From NCBI GenBank assembly GCA_947632685.1, contig CANRQD010000079.1:1-5808 (forward strand): a stretch of 5,808 nucleotides of DNA, in the 5' to 3' direction. The notes beneath the pieces were generated by a model. That model worked only from the letters and a program-made list of their open reading frames with translations, did not search any database and was not told the origin of the DNA. Both the position numbers and the translations under genes were made by a program. This stretch comes from an uncultured Bacilli bacterium. GTDB lineage: Bacteria; Bacillota_I; Bacilli_A; RF39; UBA660. Each line of letters opens with the position of its first letter. The first letter of the stretch is position 1. Positions 1 to 5,605 of this stretch are shown piece by piece.

Positions 1-75
1 TATAAGGATTTAGTAACCTCAGATATTATAAGTATAAAAAAAGAAAATATTATTAATACGGAGGGAGAAAGTTAA
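1..75 (+). CDS. 3' end of an upstream reading frame (partial, unidentified)
   Basis: Frame 1 is open from the window edge for 24 codons and ends at a TAA (73-75) whose last A is the first base of the next gene's ATG (a TAATG junction). The residues visible are hydrophilic and give no recognisable domain. The stop/start overlap, and the next gene's ribosome binding site lying inside this frame, suggest a real gene translationally coupled to the endolysin. By position it could be a phage tail-end or holin-region gene, but that is inference from phage gene order, not from its residues. It is too short here to name. Confidence 0.45.
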   Translation, partial: YKDLVTSDIISIKKENIINTEGES

Positions 76-809
76 TGGAAAAACCACTATACCCTAGTCC
101 ATATATGAGAATAACACAAGGATATATGGTCGGATCACATAAGGATAGTTACGCTATAGATGATGGTGGATTAGATGCAGGAATTGATTATATTAAAGCT
201 CCTTTTACTGGGGTAATAAAAAAAATATATACTCAGGATGCTAATGAAGTTTGGTTAGAAAGTCTTGAACAAGTAGAATATCCTGATGGTACAATTGATT
301 ATATGACAGTACTTTTTGCTCATGATAATGATGTTAGTAATTTATTTATTGGAAAAAATATTAATCGAGGAGAAATTTTTTATAAAGAAGGCACTAAAGG
401 CAATGCATCAGGAAATCATTGCCATATAGAATGTGGAAGAGGAAGATTTACTGGAACTGGCTGGTATAAAAATTCTAATGGAAATTGGAGTATAAATAAT
501 GGTAAAAAGCCTGAAGAATGTTTTTGGGTAGATGATAGTATAAAAATTCTTAATAGTAATGGTTATACTTTTAAAGAAATAAAATCAGAACCAACTCCTA
601 TTCCAGAACCTGAACCAATTCCAACGCCGGAACCAACACCAGAACCAGAACCTACTCAAGATACAACAACAGATACAACAAATAATAGTAGTGCATCTGA
701 TTCAAATAATATAATTGATACATCAAAACTAAAGCTCATATTTACTTGTAGAAGTGATGATTTATATGGAATTAACTTAAAAAAAGGACAAAAGCTATAT
801 TTGGAGTAG
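75..809 (+). CDS. M23 (LytM-type) peptidoglycan endopeptidase, phage-endolysin-like
   Basis: A 244-residue probable zinc metallopeptidase of family M23, which cuts peptide cross-bridges of peptidoglycan. Seen: a candidate first zinc pair, H22 and D29; an APFTGVI strand typical of the fold (42-48); a third histidine in LFAH (H83); and the HxH motif H115-C-H117. Residues 172-194 are a Pro/Glu/Thr linker, followed by a Thr/Asn/Ser stretch and a short C-terminal tail (218-244) ending in a KKGQKLYLE motif. There is no signal peptide or membrane segment. This fits a phage endolysin released through a holin better than a secreted host hydrolase. The start is supported by GGAGGGA (60-66), 8 nt upstream of the ATG, and by the one-base overlap with the preceding stop. 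The final codons form part of a transcription terminator. No standard wall-binding domain is recognised; the tail may do that job (inference). Family call is firm; phage origin is likely but rests on architecture and lack of leader. Confidence 0.82.
   Translation: MEKPLYPSPYMRITQGYMVGSHKDSYAIDDGGLDAGIDYIKAPFTGVIKKIYTQDANEVWLESLEQVEYPDGTIDYMTVLFAHDNDVSNLFIGKNINRGEIFYKEGTKGNASGNHCHIECGRGRFTGTGWYKNSNGNWSINNGKKPEECFWVDDSIKILNSNGYTFKEIKSEPTPIPEPEPIPTPEPTPEPEPTQDTTTDTTNNSSASDSNNIIDTSKLKLIFTCRSDDLYGINLKKGQKLYLE
588..656 (+). repeat. Pro-Glu-Pro-Thr linker repeat in the endolysin
   Basis: Residues 172-194 are alternating proline with glutamate, threonine or isoleucine (PEP, PTP, PIP units). This is a stiff extended linker between the catalytic domain and the short C-terminal tail. 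Degenerate CCA/GAA-rich units repeat at DNA level, and a short GATACAACA duplication follows the linker. Such tracts commonly vary in length between relatives. Confidence 0.6.
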
Positions 810-823
810 CGTTGTCCTTTTTT
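780..823. terminator. Intrinsic terminator, probably bidirectional, overlapping the endolysin 3' end
   Basis: AAAAAAGGACAA (780-791) pairs perfectly with TTGTCCTTTTTT (812-823). Inside, GCTA (794-797) pairs with TAGC (807-810), extending the stem with a small internal loop and leaving a 9-nt apical loop. The right arm ends in six T, and because the left arm begins with six A, the complement ends in six U as well. It can therefore serve both the rightward endolysin transcript and the leftward operon, whose last stop is 24 bp away. The endolysin stop codon TAG (807-809) lies inside the inner stem. This is the only terminator visible between the convergent genes. Confidence 0.85.
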
Positions 824-846
824 GTTTAAAATTATATAAATTACCT

Positions 847-1785
847 TTAATTTAATTTATCTATTGATGCAATTAGATATTTATTATTTTTAAATAATAA
901 TTGTATTATAATAGATAAGTATTTCATTATAACTGAAATCATTACAAATAGTATGAAAAAACAAAATGATAAAAACAACATAGTAGTAGTCCAGCCAGCT
1001 ACAGGATTTTTACTTATAAATACAACAATAGTGTAAATACCTACACCAAATGTTATTAACATCATTATTATAGTAATAAATAATGAAATTTTATAAAATA
1101 AATCTGTAAATAATACTAATGCATCACTAGCATTCTTTTTTCTTTCATTTTTAAGATTTTTAGAAATTTTTGAATATTTGCTATTTTTTATATCATAATC
1201 AAAATAAATCATTTTAAGACCACATTTTACATATAAGGCTTTTCTATATGGATTAGTTTTATTAATAGAATGAATTCTATTAATAGCACGTCTTGAAAGA
1301 ATTCTAATTGTATCTGTACTTAAATTAAATTCACTATGTGAGAATTTATTAAATAATTTATAAAATATACTTGAAGAAAATCTCATAGGTTTATTAGGTC
1401 TAGCACAAACGATATCATAACCTTCTAATGATTTTTTATAAATATCAATAATTGTTTTTAAATCATAATCTATATTTAAAGTATCAAATTCATAAACAAA
1501 ATCACCTATAGACATATCAATTCCAGCATTCATAGCTAATTCTCTTCCTTGGTTGTAACTCATATTAATAACGTTAATTGTAGTATTTCTATCATCAGAA
1601 ACTTTTTTTATTAATTTATATGAGTTATCAAAAGAGCAATCATTTACACAAATTATTTCATATTGTAAAAAATTATTATCTAAAATATCTATTAAATTAT
1701 TTAAAAAACGTTCTATTATTTTTTCATTATTATTTACATAAACTATTGCAGATATAAAATTTTTTTCTTTATCAATTTTTTTCAT
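847..1785 (-). CDS. GtrB/DPM1-like family 2 glycosyltransferase with two C-terminal membrane helices
   Basis: A 312-residue GT-A fold glycosyltransferase. Relatives (GtrB, ArnC, dolichyl-phosphate mannose synthase) load a sugar from a nucleotide donor onto undecaprenyl or dolichyl phosphate at the cytoplasmic face. Seen: a nucleotide-binding segment at 10-20; VNDCSFDNS (47-55) with the family's acidic residues; NQGRELAMNAGID (78-90), matching the usual 'N.G...A..AG'; an R-x-S-x3-FYKLFN stretch (135-146); and TDTIRILSRR (157-166) where relatives have GDFRLLSR. Two hydrophobic segments (about 233-257 and 267-287) flank PVAGWTTT, followed by a KYL..I...N.YLI tail as in GtrB. Oddity: the usual DADLQ metal site reads DTLNID (101-106), so metal binding may be altered. 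The ATG lies inside the upstream gene's end (14-bp overlap), with GAGGTG 7 nt away (1793-1798), implying coupling. It is last in the operon. Transferred sugar unknown. Confidence 0.85.
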   Translation of the reverse strand: MKKIDKEKNFISAIVYVNNNEKIIERFLNNLIDILDNNFLQYEIICVNDCSFDNSYKLIKKVSDDRNTTINVINMSYNQGRELAMNAGIDMSIGDFVYEFDTLNIDYDLKTIIDIYKKSLEGYDIVCARPNKPMRFSSSIFYKLFNKFSHSEFNLSTDTIRILSRRAINRIHSINKTNPYRKALYVKCGLKMIYFDYDIKNSKYSKISKNLKNERKKNASDALVLFTDLFYKISLFITIIMMLITFGVGIYTIVVFISKNPVAGWTTTMLFLSFCFFILFVMISVIMKYLSIIIQLLFKNNKYLIASIDKLN

Positions 1786-2914
1786 TATCTAACACCTCAT
1801 CTAAATCATATATTGTATTTATTTTCCCTGAAAGAACACTTATAAAAGTTGGATTTTCTGAAAACTTTTTTATTACTGTCGGACGTGAATCATCTATTTC
1901 TGAAGCCAGTAATATTGATTTAATAGCAAATAATGATTTTTCATATTTAAATTTCAAATCATCTTTTAAATATTTTTTTGCTAAATTGGACATATATGGC
2001 CATGCGCTTTTTGGTTTAGCCTTACATAAATTGCAATTACCTAGACAAGTTGGAGTACAATATCCATCTGATTTTTTTTGACATTCAAAAGTTGGCAGTA
2101 AGTCATAACTTGTTTTATGCGGAGTAAATGTAACACTCGTTAAAGAATGATAACCTGTCTTTCCAAATGGCATTATAGAGAAAAATGGTCCATCCATTAC
2201 AGTTAAACCTACATTTTTAAGTTCATCCGAAACAGAACATAATATTATTTCACAAAGCTCATATTTTATTTTAAATTTCTCAAATCCTAATTTTTCTAAA
2301 ATTTGATTAATTGAACCATAAGTTGCATTTAATACGAATCTACTTTCAAATACTTTATTATCAGTTGTTTTTATTTGATATAAATCTTTTTTCTTTTTAA
2401 TTGTATCAATATCAATATTATATAATATTTCTACATTTTTTAGTTTAGATATTTCTTTTAAAAAATGATCTTTCAATATCATAGCATCAAAGGTGTATTC
2501 ATCTGTTTCAAAGCAACCATCGCACATTCCTTCTTTAAAATATTTATTTGGATTGATTTCATCGCATTTTATTTTAGCATTATCACAGAATTTTTTAAAT
2601 TGTTCTGCATTAGTCCATGAAAAATTTGACGATGTTGCATATATTTGCTCAAAATCTTTTAATAATGAAAATTTATAATCTTTATTAAATCTATCAAAAT
2701 AACCTGCAGATTTTATAGCAGTTGAATAACTTCTAGGATAGTGATATCCTTTGTGAACTCTAGCCTGATTAATATATGTTGCTCTAGAAAATACTTCATT
2801 TTCTTTTTCAAGCACTAAAATATTTTGTTTTTTCTTCCCCCCCCCATTTCCACAATGTAGTGCAGCATATAGTCCGTATATTCCTGCTCCTATAATAATT
2901 TTATCATACTTCAT
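1772..2914 (-). CDS. FAD-dependent oxidoreductase, DAO family, with Cys cluster; possible phase-variable gene
   Basis: A 380-residue flavoprotein. Seen: the Rossmann FAD motif IIGAGIYGLYAAL (7-19, G9-x-G11-x2-G14); an acidic end of the second strand, VLEKE (34-38), expected to hold the ribose; and NQARVHKGYHYPRS (49-62), which resembles the conserved early block of DAO enzymes (amino-acid oxidases, L-2-hydroxyglutarate oxidase). Also LNATYG (195-200), as in the family's second FAD-binding strand. Unusual is C286-x3-C290-x3-C294-x2-C297, a possible metal or Fe-S site. The substrate is unknown; its place among glycan genes suggests oxidation of a sugar, amino sugar or linked amino acid (inference). 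Codons 24-26 are GGG GGG GGG, a nine-G run in the loop between the first helix and second strand; the frame is intact here. An SD of AGGGGG lies 7 nt before the ATG, 2 bp after the preceding gene's stop. Its stop overlaps the next start, so loss of frame could reduce downstream translation. Confidence 0.85.
   Translation of the reverse strand: MKYDKIIIGAGIYGLYAALHCGNGGGKKKQNILVLEKENEVFSRATYINQARVHKGYHYPRSYSTAIKSAGYFDRFNKDYKFSLLKDFEQIYATSSNFSWTNAEQFKKFCDNAKIKCDEINPNKYFKEGMCDGCFETDEYTFDAMILKDHFLKEISKLKNVEILYNIDIDTIKKKKDLYQIKTTDNKVFESRFVLNATYGSINQILEKLGFEKFKIKYELCEIILCSVSDELKNVGLTVMDGPFFSIMPFGKTGYHSLTSVTFTPHKTSYDLLPTFECQKKSDGYCTPTCLGNCNLCKAKPKSAWPYMSNLAKKYLKDDLKFKYEKSLFAIKSILLASEIDDSRPTVIKKFSENPTFISVLSGKINTIYDLDEVLDNEKN
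2837..2845 (-). repeat. Poly-G(9) tract in the FAD oxidoreductase, candidate phase-variation switch
   Basis: Nine consecutive C on the plus strand are nine G in the coding strand, at codons 24-26. With eight G the frame reaches TAG (plus 2815-2817); with ten it reaches TGA (plus 2808-2810). In-frame ATGs downstream of the tract first appear at codon 130, so a truncated functional flavoprotein could not easily start later. The flanking codons (AAG AAA AAA) are also homopolymer-like. In a sequence this AT-rich such a run is far from background. Sequencing or assembly error in homopolymers should be kept in mind. Confidence 0.7.
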
Positions 2915-2916
2915 TT

Positions 2917-3702
2917 TTATTCCCCCTTAGGATTGTAAGCTTTAAATAAATTTTTGAATAAAATTTTTAATAGATTAGAGTTTCCTTTTAAAAAGCTAAT
3001 TTTTGTTGGTGTTTTTTGATTTTTTGGATATTCTCTTTTAACCGGAATTTCTATTGTTTTTAAATTTAATTGATCTGCACGAACAGATAAATAAGCTAAT
3101 AATTCATATCCCATAAAGACATCTCTAAATGGTAATACTTCAGGATGAGTTAAATACTTTTTTGAATATGCTCTATAAGCATTTGTAGTATCAGTATACC
3201 ATTTTTTTGCTGTAAGAGATATAATTGGTGCATGAATTAATCTTACTGAAAGATATCTAATTAAAGGAGTATTGATAGCTTTACCACCTTTTATAAATCT
3301 TGAACCTTGCACAAAGTCATATCCTTCTTCTAATTTATTTACAAATTTTGGGACGTCCTCTATACTATCTTTATTATTTCCATCAATAGTTATAATTCCT
3401 TCATATCCTCTTTCAAGAGCCCAATGAAATCCCATCCTTAATTGTGCACCTTGTTTACCTATATCTTTTTTAATTAATACAGTGTTAACATTTAATTTTT
3501 TCATTTTCTTAAGTTCTAAACTATCATCTGTAGAGTCACCATCACAAATAATAATATCAACACAATCAGATATATTATTTTTTTGAGCCCTTAATAATTC
3601 TTTTTCAATTCTTTTTCCCTCATTAATTACAGGAATACATAGACAATATTTTTTCTTTTTTTTTGATAATTCATGAATCTCAAATTTTGGAATACTTTCC
3701 AT
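2917..3702 (-). CDS. Family 2 glycosyltransferase, soluble, DPM1/polyprenyl-phosphate type
   Basis: A 261-residue GT-A glycosyltransferase without a membrane segment. Seen: IPVINEGKRI (23-32), the family's opening strand (usually IPxYNE); CDGDSTDDS (53-61), nucleotide binding; GKQGAQLRMGFHWAL (82-96), matching the conserved G.G.A...G...A helix; TIDGNNKDS (105-113) at the DxD/DADGQ position, with D107 retained; GSRF (133-136), strongly typical of the DPM1/polyprenol group; and TDTTNAYRAYS (170-180) where relatives have a D..sG.R.. acceptor-side motif. The family transfers sugars from nucleotide donors to lipid phosphates or glycan chains in the cytoplasm; the actual sugar cannot be told. Its SD (AAAGGAG, within 3709-3716) lies at the end of the preceding gene, whose stop is 3 bp from this ATG, so the two are co-translated. 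Codons 13-18 contain A9-G-A6, a slippage-prone tract but unremarkable in this composition. Confidence 0.85.
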   Translation of the reverse strand: MESIPKFEIHELSKKKKKYCLCIPVINEGKRIEKELLRAQKNNISDCVDIIICDGDSTDDSLELKKMKKLNVNTVLIKKDIGKQGAQLRMGFHWALERGYEGIITIDGNNKDSIEDVPKFVNKLEEGYDFVQGSRFIKGGKAINTPLIRYLSVRLIHAPIISLTAKKWYTDTTNAYRAYSKKYLTHPEVLPFRDVFMGYELLAYLSVRADQLNLKTIEIPVKREYPKNQKTPTKISFLKGNSNLLKILFKNLFKAYNPKGE

Positions 3703-3705
3703 TAT

Positions 3706-5439
3706 TTAACTCCTTTCAGCTGTTTGTAAAAGATAATCTAATACTTCTTTAATATCTTCAATTTTTTCTTGTTTTTTCATTTCTATAGATACATATTTGT
3801 CATATTTTAATTCTTTTAATAATTTAAATAATTCACTATGTATTTTTCGGTTTTCTATTTTATTTAGATTAGGTTCACTAATGTGAATATGATTAATATA
3901 TTTGATATTATTCTTTAAAATATTTATATCTTCCTTATTTTCTATAACTGTTCCTAAATCAAAATTTATTTTTACTCCAGTAGTAGATAATTGTTTTATA
4001 AAATTAATGGCTTCAGTAGTTTTATTTATAAAATTGGTATTATAAATAGGAGGATTAGGTTCTAATGCTATAAATACATTATGTTTTAAAGCATAATCCC
4101 CAATTTCATTAAAGAATTTTATTGCAATTTTTAATTGTTCATTTTTATTAGTCATATTTCTATTTTTAGGGCAACCAAATACTAAATTTTTACAACCTAT
4201 TGCTTCTGCATATAAAATTGCTTGATATGTATATTCTTTTAAAATATTATAACTATAATCATTTTCAAATATATTTTCACAATGACCGAACCAAATAGAT
4301 TGCATAGATACTATCTGTAAGTTATATTTAGATTTAATTTCAGTAAATATTTTTTGTGCCTTTTTTATATTTTCTTTTTCATAAGGTTTATCTGAAATAA
4401 TTCTAGTTGGTGCAATTTCTAGTCCATTTATGCCTAATTTATATAACAAATTATATATTTCTTCATCTATAGTATTATCCCAAGCAATATTAGATATAGC
4501 AAAATTTATTTTTGGTGTTTGTTCTTCTTTTATAAATTTTTTTATATCTTGTAATATAAATTTTTTATCAAAGATATATCCGTTTTTACCATTTATTAAG
4601 TCATAATATTTAGTTTTGAAATTATAGTTAGGTATATTTTCTGTAATTTCATTTTTAAATTCATTTTTATATAAATACTTATATAATTCATTTATTGTTA
4701 TAGGCTCAGTTGCTAAATGTAGAATTTTTATATTATTTTCCAAAGCTAATTCAATATGGTTCCATAAATAAGATAAATTATAAAATTGAAATGAACCTCT
4801 ACTATCTGTAAAATTTAAAGCACTAAATCCTACATTTTTTAAAATATTTATCAAATTTTCTTTTTCTTCTGAATTTAAATGTTTAACTTTATAAAAATCA
4901 TTTTTATCTTCTTCATAATAATTTAAAATATTTTTGTCTTTATTAGATAATTCTTGTAATTTAGATTTTTTTAGTAGACTTGGTATATAATTAATTAAAT
5001 CATAAATAAAGTTTTTCTTTATATTTTTTCCATATAATCCTGGTAATCTAACAATTAAATAATCATCTATATTATTAATTACCCATTCTTCTAAATATCG
5101 TCTATTTTTCCCGTATGCTTGTTCTGTTTCAAAATAATCTTTGCTATCTTCTGTAATATCTTTTGTTTTAGAAAAAACATCAATTGTAGAAATTAAAATT
5201 AATTTTTTTGGGTTTATTTTTTCTATATTTAAAATAGCATTCTTAATTATATTTAAATCTTCTTCTGGATTTTTATTTGCAATAAACTTTTGTGCAGGAA
5301 CACCTGAATATATTAATAAATCAGGATTAGTATTATATGCCTCTTTTATATTTTTTGAATTACATACTAAATCAAATTTATGATTTAAATTAATATTAGA
5401 TCCTACAAAACCTGTATAACCTACTAGTATTTCTTTCAT
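3706..5439 (-). CDS. Fusion of NAD(P)-dependent epimerase/dehydratase-like domain and TIM-barrel sugar isomerase/epimerase
   Basis: A 577-residue, probably cytoplasmic, two-domain enzyme. Residues 1 to about 300 are an extended-SDR Rossmann domain: GYTGFVGSN (7-15, G7-x2-G10-x2-G13), LISTIDVF (82-89), AYGKNRRYLEEW (108-119), IVRLPGLYG (129-137), and a late block at 214-250 typical of SDR sugar enzymes. The catalytic Y109 is present, but the position of the usual YxxxK lysine is R113. Residues about 310-577 match the xylose-isomerase-like/AP-endonuclease-2 TIM barrel: GLEIAPTR (339-346), ALEPNPP (458-464), NFDLG (492-496), HIHISEP (517-523) and SIEM (551-554). E460, D494, H519 and E553 are plausible metal ligands. 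Together they could oxidise/reduce and isomerise one sugar (inference). This is the first gene of the operon, with AGGAGT (5446-5451) 6 nt before the ATG and a promoter upstream. Substrate unknown; domain calls firm. Confidence 0.85.
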   Translation of the reverse strand: MKEILVGYTGFVGSNINLNHKFDLVCNSKNIKEAYNTNPDLLIYSGVPAQKFIANKNPEEDLNIIKNAILNIEKINPKKLILISTIDVFSKTKDITEDSKDYFETEQAYGKNRRYLEEWVINNIDDYLIVRLPGLYGKNIKKNFIYDLINYIPSLLKKSKLQELSNKDKNILNYYEEDKNDFYKVKHLNSEEKENLINILKNVGFSALNFTDSRGSFQFYNLSYLWNHIELALENNIKILHLATEPITINELYKYLYKNEFKNEITENIPNYNFKTKYYDLINGKNGYIFDKKFILQDIKKFIKEEQTPKINFAISNIAWDNTIDEEIYNLLYKLGINGLEIAPTRIISDKPYEKENIKKAQKIFTEIKSKYNLQIVSMQSIWFGHCENIFENDYSYNILKEYTYQAILYAEAIGCKNLVFGCPKNRNMTNKNEQLKIAIKFFNEIGDYALKHNVFIALEPNPPIYNTNFINKTTEAINFIKQLSTTGVKINFDLGTVIENKEDINILKNNIKYINHIHISEPNLNKIENRKIHSELFKLLKELKYDKYVSIEMKKQEKIEDIKEVLDYLLQTAERS

Positions 5440-5473
5440 ATTTTTACTCCTAACTTTTTAGTTTCATAAATAA

Positions 5474-5503
5474 ATTATATCATATGAATTTTATTTGTTT
5501 AAA
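5474..5503 (-). promoter_or_regulatory. Extended -10 promoter of the glycan operon
   Basis: On the minus strand TATAAT (plus 5474-5479) is a perfect -10 box preceded by TGA, giving the extended form TGnTATAAT. A weak -35, TTTAAA (5498-5503), lies 18 bp upstream, which is acceptable with an extended -10. Initiation would fall near 5465-5468, leaving a leader of roughly 25-30 nt with the AGGAG ribosome binding site of the first gene. This fits vegetative sigma-A recognition. Confidence 0.7.
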
Positions 5504-5542
5504 CTATTTTGTTATTAGTTTATTTAAAAACTATTCAAATCA

Positions 5543-5571
5543 TGGACTGATAATTATTTTTATGTTATTAT
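5543..5571 (+). promoter_or_regulatory. Probable sigma-A promoter of the rightward membrane-protein gene
   Basis: TGGACT (5543-5548, four of six matches to TTGACA) and TATTAT (5566-5571, five of six to TATAAT) are 17 bp apart, and TG at 5563-5564 makes an extended -10. The transcript would begin around 5578, just ahead of the ribosome binding site GAGGGT (5595-5600). AT-richness makes chance matches common, so this is moderately supported. Confidence 0.5.
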
Positions 5572-5605
5572 TTTATTGTAATCATACAAAAAGTGAGGGT
5601 GTAGT

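Larger units (their letters stand above)
5440..5605. other. Divergent intergenic region with both promoters
   Basis: These 166 bp separate the leftward operon from the rightward membrane-protein gene. Apart from the two promoter candidates and their ribosome binding sites, it holds a palindrome GTTTAAAC (5497-5504) and three copies of the hexamer AAACTA in alternating orientation (5501-5506, 5516-5521 as complement, 5528-5533). No small gene or structured RNA is seen. Confidence 0.6.

Noticed and set aside
2493..2678. A 61-codon open frame on the plus strand
   Set aside because: It lies wholly inside the FAD oxidoreductase on the opposite strand, has no ribosome binding site and no recognisable domain; the flavoenzyme frame explains the region.
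2837..2845. The G tract as evidence that the oxidoreductase is a broken gene
   Set aside because: With nine G the frame is continuous from a good SD and ATG through the whole flavoprotein, so the copy here is intact.
3706..3720. A frameshift or assembly join making the two-domain fusion
   Set aside because: The reading frame crosses the inter-domain region without disruption, the second domain has no SD/ATG of its own at the junction, and both domains show complete motif sets.
5141..5383. An 80-codon hydrophobic open frame on the plus strand
   Set aside because: It is antisense to the conserved Rossmann domain of the fusion gene; hydrophobicity comes from the complement of A-rich codons, and no SD precedes it.
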